This document shows positions 44,948 to 57,649 of a stretch of 64,000 bases of DNA, piece after piece; the stretch's first letter is position 1, and each line of letters opens with the position of its first letter. The translations under genes and the position numbers were made by a program. Origin of the DNA: Anniella stebbinsi (Eukaryota > Chordata > Lepidosauria > Squamata > Anniellidae); NCBI GenBank assembly GCA_029215795.1, contig JARDYH010000003.1:65728109-65792108 (forward strand), given 5' to 3'. The notes under the pieces are model-generated. The model saw only the letters and a program-made list of their open reading frames with translations. It searched no databases and was not told the DNA's origin.

Positions 44948-45280
44948 ATAGCCCCCCTCTACAAGATTTCGGTTTGACGCCTGGTTCCCCGATTATGCGC
45001 ATCTTCTCTGAAGCGCTTTTACGCCTAATCCCTATACATGGGAGGCGTTGAAGCGCATTACGGGCTGTATGAAAGGCATTTTAAAGTTTTTGACATGCTG
45101 AGAATCGCATGCAAATGTTGCTGAAAGTAATGCGCTTTGTCCCAAAGAAACTCCCCAAACGGGTTCCCTCCTTTTATTCTCCCCACCCACCAGAATCTCC
45201 CGCCTTTGGTTTCCTAGAGGTAAATTTCCTAATGCGCCTTGAAAGAGCTTTAAATCACTCTTGTAGAGGCACCCATAATG
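44948..45280. mobile_element. CpG-rich MITE, copy 2 (inverse orientation)
   Basis: CCCCCCTCTACAAGATTTCG and GACGCCTGGTTCCCCGATTA on the left, AATGCGCCTTGAAAGAGCTT and CTTGTAGAGGCACCC on the right. It mirrors 31577-31943. Confidence 0.7.
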
Positions 45281-46246
45281 AAGCTACATAGCTGTTTAAA
45301 CCATTGCAAAGTTGCAAGCTTTCAAAAGTTATTTTTTTTATTTCCAAATTTATAGTTATCTGACCAATTCTTCCAAAGCAGAACACAAGTTATGAGGTAT
45401 TTACTCAGGGCAATTTAAGGGGAACTGCAGTTCCCATGAGAAAGTATGGCTTCAGATCCCCCCACCCCATCTATACTATGCTGGCCTCTTTCAGTGGCCT
45501 GAGGATGTCAAAATGTGTTCAGGATTATTCAAGAACCAAGTAAAGTCCATTGTGGATTATTAGTTTTCCACTGGACAGAAATGGCAGAAAACAAATTCTG
45601 TGTTTGAGAACTCCAGGGAGACCAGACACCTCAGCCAAGGAGCACCCTTGCAACAATAGGTCAGAATGGATGTGATAGTCCCTGACTCCACTAAAAGAAA
45701 TCTGGTTCAAGCTTGCTTCCTGGTCTTCGTTAGTAGGACATCTCCTCTTGCAGATTATCTAGATTACCAGTCTTGCCTCTCCTTTTGCCTCACCCTGCTC
45801 TCACCTGTGTAAGAGCCAGAACTGACTGTAGGGCCTGGGCAGGGACTGGGCGTTTGGGTATTCACCACATCATTCTTTCCTGTAGGCCGTAAGAAGTCTG
45901 CTCTCATTGAAAAGCCCAAAATATAGACGTGGGAGTCTGAGAGGATTTGCAGAGGTAAGTCCACATCATGTCCATCCTCCTGCTGTCAGGCCACTGGTGA
46001 TATAAGGAAGTGTCCCCCTTCCTGGACATAGTCAAATCCGAGCCAGAGATGTTGTCATAAGGTTCCAGGGAGGCTTACACTCCTAATTGACTGCTAGCAA
46101 TTAGGAGTATCCAGTTCCAACAAGAGCAGGATCAGAGAGAGTATAGAAGTTCCTTTCAATTTGTGGGCCCCCAGACAGAGTACATGCAACAACCTATTTA
46201 AGATGCATGGTATGTTGTCTGTTTAAGTTTTATGCATGTTGCAGTG
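45281..46246. other. No gene or repeat recognised
   Basis: Short frames only. Confidence 0.45.
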
Positions 46247-46538
46247 CAGGGGTGTTGAACCTTAGGCTTGTGGGCCAAACCAAGCCCATCCAGAATGCCA
46301 AATCCAGTTTACCTAGATTGCCCAGAATACTACCTGCTTCTACTATCCCCACCCTCTTTCCCCAACCGTAAACTATTTTGTGGTTTCACAATTTTGCATG
46401 TTTTTCTCCCTTTATAAAAGGTTTAAATGTCAGGCTTAGTTACTGGCAGTAAGAGCTTGAAGCCAAAGTATGATCCCACTATTGGGATGTGGTCCCTGAA
46501 AGCTTGGACTTCTAGCTGAAAAAGGTTCAATGCCGCTG
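46247..46538. mobile_element. hAT-like MITE, CAGGGGTG family, copy 2
   Basis: It starts CAGGGGTGTTGAACCTTAGG and ends AGGTTCAATGCCGCTG. Flanks TTGCAGTG (46239-46246) and TTGTAATG (46539-46546) agree at 6 of 8 positions. Sister of 36652-36961. Confidence 0.82.
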
Positions 46539-46546
46539 TTGTAATG

Positions 46547-49324
46547 TATTATTTCTTGACCCAATTTTATTTTGGGATTAGACAGGCCAAAATTCTACAT
46601 ATATTGTAAATAGTTCCAACGTTCAACTTCATTCACTTCCCCCACACCGCCCAAATAGGCCCCTTCTGAAGTAGATACCATACACCTCAGTCCCCAAGCC
46701 TTTCAGATAACACCATGCACATAGGATGTCTCCTAAAGCATCCTTCCAGAGATCCACTTTTCAGTACAATGTGTTGACTTACAGTTCACACTAAGGGGAT
46801 TCTCAGGTCACTCATCACTTTTGAGTAGACTAAATTACTCGCAATTGCATTCTTTTTTAGCTTTATACCTCTTGCCTCCATTTCATCTCTTAAGTAGTTC
46901 CTGATATTTTGAAAGAGCATATCAATGTAATGCATAATATTCATATAATGCTGAGCAAGTTTCAGAAGTATTAAAACATCACAACCCCTTGCGTTGCATG
47001 TAAAGGCACATTTCATAGCAAAGTTGGCATCCCAAAGATCTGGCCACATTCCAGCTGCATCCAAATTATATCTTTATCTGGCAGGACAGTGACTAATGCA
47101 AGACTTGAATGAGACATCTTTGATTTCTCCTTTATTATGGTCCCAAATGGATTATTTATTTATCCTGTCAAATGTAGGAAGGTGTCATTCCAATTAACAA
47201 GAGACCTATCCTATGCTCCAGGCAGTCTGACAACCATTAAAATTAATGAGCCCACAGCAAAAGACATGATCGCCTTGTATCAAAACTGTTCAGTGAGGCT
47301 GAGAATGTGTTTTCTATTTTTGTTCAGTCTTCCTATACGACAATGAGCAAATCCCTCCACTTTTTTCAGCTTTCGTATCTTGGCTGTACAAGCTAGCATC
47401 TCATTTGTACCATGCATCATGCATAGAAGCTAAGTAAGTATACAGCTCCTACACCTTGGTGTAACTTGCACTCAGAGACTTTGTCTGGGCATGTTCTTCC
47501 ATTGTGATTCATACCATAGAAGGTCTTCCCAAAATAAACTGGAAGACTATTAACAACAATATAAATCATAAAGCAGAGCAGCCAAATTGTGGAGAAAGAA
47601 TGGCACAATCTTTACTGTCAAATCATGCTGAATGTGTTCAATATTCAGTCAGTGCACTTGAGTCAGAATACAATATTAGGGAGTTATCAAGAAACTTAAA
47701 GAGCTTAGATGTACAAGCCAGAGGTGGAGTCACAATCCCAACCATTATGGAATAAACACCTTTGAAATCTCCCTGTGTGTGACTTATTTATGAGTCAACA
47801 TTTGTAAGATTGGGGTGTTACTTTGGCTTAACATAAGACAAAGAGGCCATATGTTATATTAATAATGTCAAATGTTATTTTCAAAGCATAAGAGGTGAAT
47901 TTGGTGATGATCCTTCAGGAAAGGTTTATATTTCTGGAATGCAAATGAAAAAAAAAATTCTACATGTGGGAAAACTGGCCACCACAAGATGCTGAGTGAC
48001 CACCAATGGAAATGCACTTAAATATGAGGTATAGAAAAGTGAATTGACCAAAAAGATTCCAGGAGACAACAAAGTTCAACAGACTTCAGCTACATACTAT
48101 TTGGTAAATGTGAGAGAACATACCAAATCTCTGCTTATCTGTTTGAATTTTGCCCTCTTTCAGATCTACAAGGCATGGGACTGGCATTGTGCAACAGAAA
48201 CAATATTCTTTTCACAACATCCTCTTGAGTTTCCTGGTGTTACACCAAGCCTTCTCCCATGCCCTCGCTCGTTTATCATTCTTTTGTGAAAACACCAGCT
48301 ATAATTGACAAAGTTAAACAGCTAACCATCTGGGGATATGTCCACATGGAATCAAAGCAGTGTGGCAGGAGCTTGGCTCCAGGCTTTAGCATAGGATGGG
48401 GAGGCAGGCTGAAGCTCAGTTCCCGTAACGACTTCAGTGTATTGCAAGTAAACTGGACGTGTTTCAATAGGAATGGTTGATCACATTAAGAATAGGTCAG
48501 CCACTGTGCTGTGCTGAAGAAAGATTGGACCGCAGCCAGCCTGAAAAGAGCCTGGTCAGCTGCTTCTGTGAAAAGAATGAGGTCACCCACCAAGAGAGCA
48601 CTGAGAAGGCCTAAAAATTGAAGTTGGATTTTATTCCAGCTTAGATAGTGACTGACTCTGTGACTGTGGCTCAACCTCATTAGTACAGAAAATCTTACAG
48701 AAGCCTATTAGTGCATAATGGCTTTGGTCAAATTTATTCATACAAAAGTCTATTCTAATAATCTAATCCAATGAACCATAATACTGAGACATGAACTCTC
48801 TTCAAAATTTGGGCCTTCTCTCCATACCTATGAAGAATGCACAAACTGTGGGTGGCAGTAAGCGCTGAGTCAAAACTATGAAACCACAGACCTGCAACTT
48901 AAGGCCATGTGCACAATCGTACGTGTGTAAAGGATTTTGGAACTAATACAGCTAGTTACTTCTTTTCTCCCGGGAAAATGCAGAGGATAATTTTGAGTGA
49001 GAAAAGCAAAAGCTGCCAAGTGTGAGGAAATATAGTCAGTCTTTCTGAATGGAGACCCTGACCATGTTGGGTAGCAGTGTAAGGCTTCTTCCGGTCTTCA
49101 TTTCCAGAGTCAGAGCTGTTTCGTACTTCGATTGTTTTGTACTCTGGAACCTGTGCTTAAGTGAAAAATATACATAAGCAGCACTATTACTTCTGTGCAA
49201 TGTAATACATCCAGTTCAGGGACCCCATCCCTATAAGCCACCACTGACATATTTTGCTGTGTAAAAGCTACAATTCATAGCTAGGGCAATACAGGTAGCT
49301 GTCTTGTTACAAGTCATACCTGCT
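46547..49324. other. No gene or repeat recognised
   Basis: Mostly unique-looking AT-rich DNA. Frames at 46786-47064 (minus) and 47504-47755 (plus) show no domain or splice context. Confidence 0.45.
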
Positions 49325-49622
49325 CAGTGACTGTCAGTAGCTCTGCAGGGTTTCAGGCAGGAGTCCACCTTAGCCTACCCTGACATGCCAAATACTGAAT
49401 CTGGATCCTTTCCTATGCAAAGCCTGCATTCTGTCCCTGAGCATTGGCCCTTTCCCAATAGGAAGCTGCCTCAGACCAAGTCAGACCATTGGTGCATCCA
49501 GTTCAGTACTGTCCACACTGACTGGCAGCAGCGCTCCAAGGTTTCAGGCAGGGTTTTCCCCCAGCCATATCTGGACATGTCAGGGATTGAACCTCAGACT
49601 TTCTGCATACAGAGCATTTACC
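49325..49622 (-). mobile_element. tRNA-Ala-headed SINE, two overlapping pieces
   Basis: The longer piece (49455-49622) reads on the minus strand from a partial tRNA head (GGTTCAATCCCTGAC, the B box) through GGTTTCAGGCAGG-type body words to CTGAGGCAGCTTCC. A second partial body piece (49325-49390, CTGCAGGGTTTCAGGCAGG) lies beside it. Neither is a functional tRNA. Confidence 0.8.
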
Positions 49623-51149
49623 TTCACCTGTATTTTATACTCAGGAGTCAGTTTAAGGACAACGAGCTTCAGAGAGTCAAGACAGAAAGAAGTGTGCTCC
49701 AGAACTCTGCAGGCAGCAGCAGCAGCAGATTCAGGAAACAGGGATTGGAGTGGCAAAAGCAATTCTCACAGGGCAGAAAAGCATACCAGAGAACTGAGGT
49801 GTAGCATTATCTTTTAATACTCCTGGTGGACAAAGGAGTGCACTGTCATAAGGGCGCCTCAGGAGTGGCTTCCAAGACAAAAGCCCCATCAGTCCGATGT
49901 AAAGGCTGGATCTGTTCTCCACTCAAGCGTTCAAACCCACCTACCATTGTGCCAGGCCTTTTTTTGGCATTTTATTCAAGAAATGTCATGAACTAAATTG
50001 CCAAGAATTGCAATCCCATTGTCATCACTTTAAAAACGAAAAGAATGGAAAGATAAGTACTTGCCATGATATGTTGAACAATGGGAATCAAAATGCAAAA
50101 TTCATGCCAGGAACATCTAAAACGAGCAACAGAGAAGCTATAGCGTCAATCCACAGCTGAAGGAACATCACAGACAAATGACAAGACCAAAACTTTAGTA
50201 TTTTTCAAGAAGCTAAAAGTTGGAAAGATCAGCAGGAAAGCAGGAATTATCATAGTTTTAAATAAATATTTACAGAGAAAGAGAGCACCTTAGTGGCCTC
50301 CCAACACCATGTTGCAGGCTTTAAAAAAAAGTTGATTGTAATAAAAATAACAGATCATAAAACTCCTGTTAAGAACACTTCCAGACAGGCTCAATTTCTC
50401 TTCTTTGTGATCCTTTGCAAAAGCAGAAAGAAAATAATAATAAAATGATGAAAAGGATAAAAATTGGGCTCAAGAAACTTCCTTCCTACTCAAATTACTA
50501 CAAAGGTTGATTGTATGTTACTTAATCCAATGCCTAGGCAGAGATTTATGAAGACTTGCATACAGATCATCCAAGGATTTAATTTTACAGGAGGTGTGAA
50601 AATGGATTTAATCATAACCCAGTTCTGTAAGGAAACCAACATCCCACATAGACACGGGGGGAGGGGGGGATTAAAGGAAGAAGAACTACATTGACTACAT
50701 TATGTTATCTACACCAAAGGATTCTTTCTGGTTGTATTTGCATCGTCCACTCTCCAGATATTCTATAGCCTTTGTATAAGACCAGTTTGTGCCATCAGGT
50801 CAGGATTCATCATGCTGATCCCTTGCTCACACCCGGGGAAGGAGAGCCGTTTTCTGCACCCGTGTTCCATCTTCAGTTTCATTGGAGCTGATCCAGTTGT
50901 TATCTAAAATAAATTAGACTCAGCTTTGAAATCAGAAACGTCAGAATCTTGGCTTTGGTGGAGTTTGCTTTTGCCAGTTAAACTTAACAACACATCACAG
51001 GTCTTGTCATATATGCAAGGTTTTTAATTGAAGGGAGGAGTGAAGCCCTTCTTGTATAAGATTCACAAGGAGTCTGCACTCCCAGAAAGAACATCACCGC
51101 CAGAGGGATCCATCACCCAGAAAAGGAGCATTTGCAGGGAACAGGCTTT
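49623..51149. other. No gene or repeat recognised
   Basis: Contains a short CAG run near 49715. Nothing coding. Confidence 0.45.
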
Positions 51150-51376
51150 CTCCCTTCCCTGTCAGAAATAACACCTATACAAACTAAATAACTGAGAACT
51201 TGTGCCTGAGTTTGCTTTGTTCCTTGTCCTTCCCAATGCATTTTGCATCACGTTTAGATTGTAAGCCTAAGAACAAGGCCTATCTTATTATCAATCTTTG
51301 TCAGCGATTCTAGGAACCTTTTGTGGTGGAAGAGTGGTATAAAAATGCTTCAAATAAGCAAGCAAATAAATAAAGG
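51150..51376 (+). mobile_element. LINE-like 3' tail, same family as 40590-40862
   Basis: TTTAGATTGTAAGCCTAAG, TTGTGGTGGAAGAGTGGTAT and an AAATAAATAAA end. The oriented simple tail sets the plus strand. Confidence 0.65.
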
Positions 51377-52314
51377 TTAATTGCTAATAAATAATTGCAT
51401 AGGCTAATTATGCAAACTGTACAAATACTATTGCAGTGAATTTAATAGTTAAACAAAGTTACCTACCTGTATCAGTTGTTCTTTGATGGCTTCCCAGTGC
51501 AATTTTGATTGCATCTATGTAGACAACTAACTGGAACTTTCTGGAACTTCTAGGACTAACTACAAGAACTCTTGTCCAGACACACTTCTTTTGAAGTTCT
51601 TCACACCTCAGCAAAACTGTTAAGTGAGGGCTCATTCATACATGCATGTTTACCACTTCAAGTGAAGTCTTGCAAAAAGAAAGAACCACAGAACCCACCA
51701 TTTGGAGATAAATTCTAGAATCAAAATTATTGTAAATGATTTCTTTGAAGACTAGGGCTCCACCATGTTTTCCTGGTTCATGTGAGTTGAAAGTTAGGAC
51801 GAAATGAAATTAAAATTTTTGAAAGTTTGGCCTGAATAATGGGGTGAGCAAAGCTCCCCACCTTTGCTTCTTACAGCAACAGGATGGTTCTTTCTGGCAG
51901 TGTGGCTCCTTTTCATAACTGCCATTCCGGCCCCCCCCCCATGATGCTTCAATGAGTGACACCATTTCATCATGTAGTGCCATTTATAGAAGCATTTCTG
52001 GAGGGAAGGATGGTGGCCTCACTAACAATTGCCATTCCCCTCCCCCCCATACCTCATATTTAGTGCCAGTGGAGGCTGCCATCCCCCATAAAATGATCCT
52101 GTAAATGACACTATGTAATGCCATAGCATTCCTCAAAAGTGTGTTATGGGGGGGAAATGGACATGGCTACTGAGAGAAGCCATTGAAGTGCACCCTTGCC
52201 CTCCCTGGAGGGAAAAAACCACTTAAATGTTCACCTTTTTATCCTGTTTGTTGAAAATGTTTGCCTTATCTGCTTCTGGTTTTTCCCCCTTCTAATTACC
52301 ATGTCATCATCTTC
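51377..52314. other. No gene or repeat recognised
   Basis: C-rich patches near 51930 and 52040. Nothing coding. Confidence 0.45.
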
Positions 52315-52650
52315 CTTCATTAGTAACATTAGTGATCCCACTAATGCTCGACTGGAGTCTACCTGGGGAACCTTCAGTCTGGTGGCTCCCTCCCTATGGA
52401 ACTCCCTGCCTCTGGATGTCAGGGAAGTGCCAACACTGTAGTTTTGTTGTTGTTGTTGCCTCTTGAAGACAGCTCTTTTCCATGAATACTTCCTTGGTTG
52501 ATCATCCATGGTTTTATTGGCACTCTATTTTTTAAAAATAATTTTATTATCGGGTTTCATTCTTTTTGTCTTTTTATAATTCTATCTTTTGTTCACTGCT
52601 CCAGAATTTATTTATACATGGTGTGGTATACAATTCTTGTAAACAAATAA
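52315..52650 (+). mobile_element. LINE fragment (L2/CR1-like)
   Basis: The plus frame gives FSLVAPSLWNSLPLDVREVP, the C-terminal LWNSLP motif of this LINE group. A UTR follows with a decayed AACAAATAAAT end. Confidence 0.75.
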
Positions 52651-52933
52651 ATTTATAGCAGATTGGATTTGCTATGTGGTGAAATCACTGAGGATATACA
52701 AAATCTTATCTTCAAAGGTAAGACAAATGGACACCAACCAACCAGGGGTCATATAGTGAACAGGATAACAACATGACTATACCATTGTTTCATTGAAGAC
52801 AAAGCCACTTCAGAGTAAGGTCAATGGTTCCCAAATAGTCAAACACTTTAGAGCAACCAGTAAAAAAATGCAAAAGAGAGGATGTGCACCTTTTGAAATG
52901 TTCACAAAAATCAAATATGTTCATAAAAACAAT

Positions 52934-53432
52934 GGCTGAATTTGGACAACACATTAGTCAATGGTGGGTTGAGTAGCCAACTCAGTTGGTTATTTTGTGG
53001 GCACTCCCCACACAACATATTCCTACACAACTGTGGGTGGTTGGGGCTGGCATTGAGTGGACTTAGTCAACCCAGCATTTGACTGACACAGCCCCCTCCC
53101 CCCTCCCTCAGTCCTCCCAGTTCTATCCCAGCAGCCTCTGCAAGTTGCACCAGTTGTAGCAGAGTGGCAGCCACCACTTTGGTCGCTCTTGTCACCTGCC
53201 TCTATGGGCTTGTGTTTTAACCCACTCACCCCTCCACACAACACTTTAAACAACTGGCTTCAGGCTAAACAACTTGCAAGCCAGTTGTTTCTCTCCGTTG
53301 CTTATTTGGGTGGAATAGCATACCGTCAGTAGTTTGTGAGCGGTGTGTTACCCTCCACACAACACAATAAGCAACACAACTGACGATTGTTCCCCCTCCC
53401 TCAGTTGCTTAATGTGTTGTCCAAATTCAGCC
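52934..53432. mobile_element. MITE with GGCTGAATTTGGACAACACA ends and 3-bp TSD
   Basis: The left end GGCTGAATTTGGACAACAC and right end GTGTTGTCCAAATTCAGCC are exact inverse copies. AAT stands on both sides (52931-52933, 53433-53435). The interior includes AATAAGCAACACAACTGACG, also found in the 5155 and 11304 elements. Confidence 0.9.
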
Positions 53433-53435
53433 AAT

Positions 53436-53929
53436 GAGTATTTACAGCTTAATCCTAGTTAAAACCCATAAAAAGAAGACTGGCACTATAACTTGAATAA
53501 GTTTTATATCTTTGGTCATTATGCAAATCATTGTACAATTTCACAGCACTGTCTTTCTTTCTGCTCAACTATCCAGTACATTTATGGTCGCTATCAGGCA
53601 ACATTGAAAGATTCCCAAGTGGCAGACAAGATAAATATATACTTTGTCTAAAGCAATATTCAATTCATTATGTGTTTTTTAAAAAAATGTCAAATATGAG
53701 CACGGTAATGTTTCCAAGCATAATCAGTTAGAGAGGCAAAACTTAATGATCAAGGAGAGGTCATTTAATGTCATTTATCCATAGGTCCCCTGATGATGAA
53801 AAGCTTCCAGATGACCATTTGATTCTATGGATAATGTTTCTTCCACTCTCCCCACCTTCTCTATGTTGCTCTCACACATAGACAAATCTACTTAAAACCC
53901 TGGAAAAGGCAAGTGACAATTGTTACATT
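53436..53929. other. No gene or repeat recognised
   Basis: AT-rich DNA between the MITE and the presumed end of the CNTN1 transcript. Confidence 0.45.
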
Positions 53930-56422
53930 TGGAGTACCATTAATACATTTATTTAATTATAATTTATTTTCTACCATAAAACGGACAGACATGGTCCAGT
54001 TCTACTCAATAGGAAAGAAAATGATAAAAAGTAACTTTAAAAAAAAATCACCAGTATCAAATAATACTAATATCAATATTGCCTGAAATACAAAGAAACA
54101 GCCAAAGTATCTATCTATATAAACTTTAATTAAGAACCTTGCATTGTAAAGCAGATGATACAGTATATAGTTAGTTGTTCTGGCAACTGTTGGGAACTGA
54201 ATGTCCCAGTAAAATCTGTACAATTGTGTGGAACAATGTAAATCTGGGATTAGCTAATTAGTATGAGTGATGACATCTAGCTCATCTGTGTTGAAGATTA
54301 AATTAAAGAAGTGTGCTTTGGCCTTCCAAATTTTCCTCATGCAAAAACAATCTGGTTTTGTTCCTCATAACATGTGTTAATAAATTAAAAGGCAATCATG
54401 CATTTTGGCAAAAACAATTAGTTTTTGTAGGTTATATAAAAATAAGTCATACTGCATAAAAACCGAACAAATTAAAATATATCACAGAAGGCTTCCAAGG
54501 TATTAGTTCCTTATGCACGAAGACATCTTATTTTCTTTAAAATAATTACATAATTTATGAAAGTCAGTAGTGCTTGTGTAGCTTTTAACATTCTTCTATA
54601 GGGAAATTATCGTTTTCACCTACATTTTAAAAAAGTTTCAACTTGTAACAAAGAGTCAAAATGAAAGTAAAACAGTATTATTGATATTGTTTATGAATAC
54701 AAGTCTAGACTTTTAGAATGTAAATATATAGTACAAAAATCATAAAAATTAAAGTCAAGGTCTAAAGTATTGACAGGTTTGTTCTTGCTTCATGTAGATA
54801 GTATTATTATGGGCAACTACAGTATCAGTCCTAAAAAGTTAAATTCTATCTCTAAAGCAGCTAGCAAGACTGTGCTAATAAAATATGATTCAAAGCTTAT
54901 AATTCTTGAAGCATCAGACATTGCACTATTACTTGAGCCAGCTGATTTAATATCATGAGGGGTGAGTTCCCCCCCCCAACATTCACACCAAATTCCCAGC
55001 ACACCATGGATTCCAAAAGAAATAGGTATTTCTTTTTAATAACTTTAAATAAAGCACAGAAACAGTCAGAACAAAGACATTCTGTATCCGCTATGAGAAT
55101 TCCATTTTTGAAAAGGTAACTAATACTTAAAGAAGACAGAATGGTTGAGATCTGCCTGAATTTTAATAACATCTATCTCTTGGGATCATTAAATAGGGAA
55201 AATCATGTTAGAATTTTACAACTCTTATTTACAGCTCTAGGAAGTAGAACAATATTAATTTATTGGAAAATGAAAATCATTCTCCTTAATGGTTAGCCTT
55301 CACTAAAGTAAGGCAATATATGTGTCACAAAAAAATAAATCTCAGGATAAGTTTTGCTATGTGCTACTTTGTCTTTTTACTGCATATCCCTTTTATTATT
55401 AAGGTAGGTGATTTGAGCTTTAAATACCACTTTAAATACTCTACCCATTTTAATATTGATCCTATCAAGGAATCATTTTTTTCAAATTTCCATCATGCCA
55501 TTATATTGGCTAGTACACAACAAGCTGCTTATAATGTTGGAATTTAAATCATGTAGTTTATTACAGAAGTGGAATTACCCATAAGTGGCAGTAAGTAAAT
55601 TCGCTTATATCGCTATTAATATCACTTACAGCAAAATAAAGCTCTCTGTGACTGAGAAAATTCACACTTGGCTTGACTAGTTTTATTCCTAAAACAACAT
55701 GTTGAGTTAAAGTATCTTCTTAAAATTAAGGTGCCGGAAAATCCTTTACTGTTAATACTCATATAACAGTTCTAAATCCATCTGAAATAAGATCCATTGC
55801 TATTGAATTTGGATTCCAGTGTTCTCAATCTACATTTATCCACTCCAAGATGAAAAGCTGTAAAAAATATATGAGTGTAATGTTTTTGCTTTGACTGTAT
55901 CTCTAAAAACCTGTAAAGTCATAAATGACAGGGGGCATTCAAAAATATGCAGTGCACGAAACAGATAGGATAGTACGGACAAACGTAGTTACTCCTACAT
56001 ATACCACATACAATCAACATTTCAATCTCTATTATGTTTTCACAATTTGTTATTAAAGTTAAAGCACCTATGAGCGGTGATTTTACTTTTACTGTACAGC
56101 TTATGTTATTGGATTTTAACACTGTAACTTGCCCCATTGGACTGAACCATGCAACTGCCGCAGATCAGCACAAGTGTTTTATAAGGCATAATTGGAACAA
56201 GTTAAAAATCATTCCTCAAACTTTCAAAAGTTGGGTTGCTTGATGAAGGAGTTCCTGGATGCCTCAGTCTTTTAAGTCCAGTTAAATCAGTAGGATAATT
56301 TGCTTGAAAGGGAAATTTATTTGGCTTAGGATGGTGCCACAGGAATCAAAAAAGAATTGAAATCTTCTCAGGGTGGAAGGTCCTTTTGTACTAAGTTGAG
56401 GACATGTTAAATCCAGCTACAT
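53930..56422 (-). other. CNTN1: Predicted CNTN1 3' UTR
   Basis: Directly downstream of the CNTN1 stop there are about 2.5 kb of AT-rich sequence in which I recognise no LINE, SINE or MITE, unlike the surrounding DNA. Possible polyadenylation hexamers on the minus strand (TTTATT on the plus strand) occur at several places, including one about 100 nt after the stop near 56320 and two close together at the far end. A long 3' UTR is usual for contactin-1. The short open frames here are not convincing genes. The extent is inferred. Confidence 0.45.
53948..53968 (-). terminator. Tandem AATAAA polyadenylation signals
   Basis: Two plus-strand TTTATT hexamers (53948-53953 and 53963-53968) read as AATAAA on the minus strand, 15 nt apart and about 2.46 kb after the CNTN1 stop. 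They are the last such signals before a MITE begins at 53432 (reading leftward), which makes them the likeliest distal cleavage signal. Position-based inference only. Confidence 0.35.
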
Positions 56423-56502
56423 TCAGAATTCCAAGTAGAGAAGGATACCAATGGCAGGCAGCAATAAACCAAGACAACTAGGTGATACACCAGCAGCAAG
56501 TC
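56423..56502 (-). CDS. CNTN1: CNTN1 last coding exon: GPI-anchor signal and stop
   Basis: The acceptor is TTTCCAG. The exon gives two codon-completing bases, then 25 codons and TGA at 56425-56423. The peptide runs LAAGVSPSCLGLLLPAIGIL and ends LYLEF: a small-residue stretch followed by an uninterrupted hydrophobic segment, the layout of a GPI-attachment signal that is cleaved in the ER. The ending LGLLLPAxGILxYLEF is what I recall for contactin-1, and it is the strongest evidence for that paralogue over contactin-3/4. The anchoring residue is probably one of the small residues near the start of the exon, but it cannot be fixed by eye. The intron to the right is about 3.6 kb. Confidence 0.93.
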
Positions 56503-56818
56503 CTGGAAATTAAACAGATTGTGCTTTTTAAAAATTCAGAGATAGTAATTATATTAAAGGTTGATGAGACTACAGATAAAACAAATTTATCAAATCTTTC
56601 CTCTGCGATTTTTTATGTCAAATATTCTATGAATATTTGCCAAATATTTTCTGAACCAATGCAGGTTCCTGATCCAAAACATTTGCTTTGTAACATTTGT
56701 TTTTTAACAAATAAAAAATTGACATGAATATGGTCCATTTGTTTCACTCTTTACTATTCAAGAAATAAATGCCAGTATTATGAATATTATATATTTACTT
56801 ATTGCTCATTCAGAATAT

Positions 56819-56880
56819 GAAAGCTAAAATGGCTCCAAAATGCCTCATTCAGAATGCATTTGGAGCCATTTTAGCTTTCG
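56819..56880. repeat. Short hairpin in the last CNTN1 intron
   Basis: GAAAGCTAAAATGGCTCC and its exact inverse GGAGCCATTTTAGCTTTC form arms of about 24 bp around a 12-nt loop, with one bulged base. Confidence 0.88.
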
Positions 56881-57649
56881 TTTCCCCCTAGCAGCCAGAA
56901 TTGCTCAGATGGCAGTTACATGAAGAGCTAGAGAGAACAGGGAAATGGCAAATGATACTATAAGCTGTCCAATTTTCAATTAAAGCACTGCTTGTTTTAG
57001 CAAAAGTGTCCCAACGCTCTGATTGGTCTTCTCCCTCCCCCTGAATCTCCCAATCACAGTAGCTAGGGGACTATGAAAGACTATAAAAGAGTGAGAAAAG
57101 CGCTTTCTTGTTCGCCTGTATGAGTTCTCCCTTCTTGGTGACTCAGTATTTGCAAGTTCCTACACTGATCTTTCTTTGCCTTATTTGATTGGTTGTAGGA
57201 CAGGGACACATTGACCAAATGTGACTATTTGGCAGATCTGATTCCTTGGAGGGGTAGTAATTCCCTGAAATTTTCATGCTAGTTAGGTGGAAAATACAGA
57301 AGTTCCAGGCAGCGGAAGGATTCCTCCATTTAAAGCAATGGGAAATGAAAATGAATGGAAACAATAAAATGATTTAATAAGGAAATAATGGTGATTTTCA
57401 CAAATGAATAACTATCCAAATGATGCTTTTAATGATTAAATAAGTTAAATACGATAGCGAAAACAAAACAAGCAAACAAAAAACGCTTCCACAGTCCTAG
57501 TCCAAAGACAGTCGCATGGAGTTTTAGAGAACTTCGTCTACTGAAATATAATAAATCTATGATAGAGGGTGAGAAGTTTCTGAGAGTACCTTTGAACATG
57601 GCATTGGATTCTGTTTGAGATAGCAACAACTGTGCTGGATTTCTATGCA

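Noticed and set aside
46786..47064. 92-codon minus frame as an exon or small gene
   Set aside because: No recognisable domain, no paired splice signals and ordinary AT-rich surroundings.
56482..56727. 81-codon plus frame overlapping the CNTN1 last exon
   Set aside because: Antisense shadow of the GPI-signal exon and adjoining intron.
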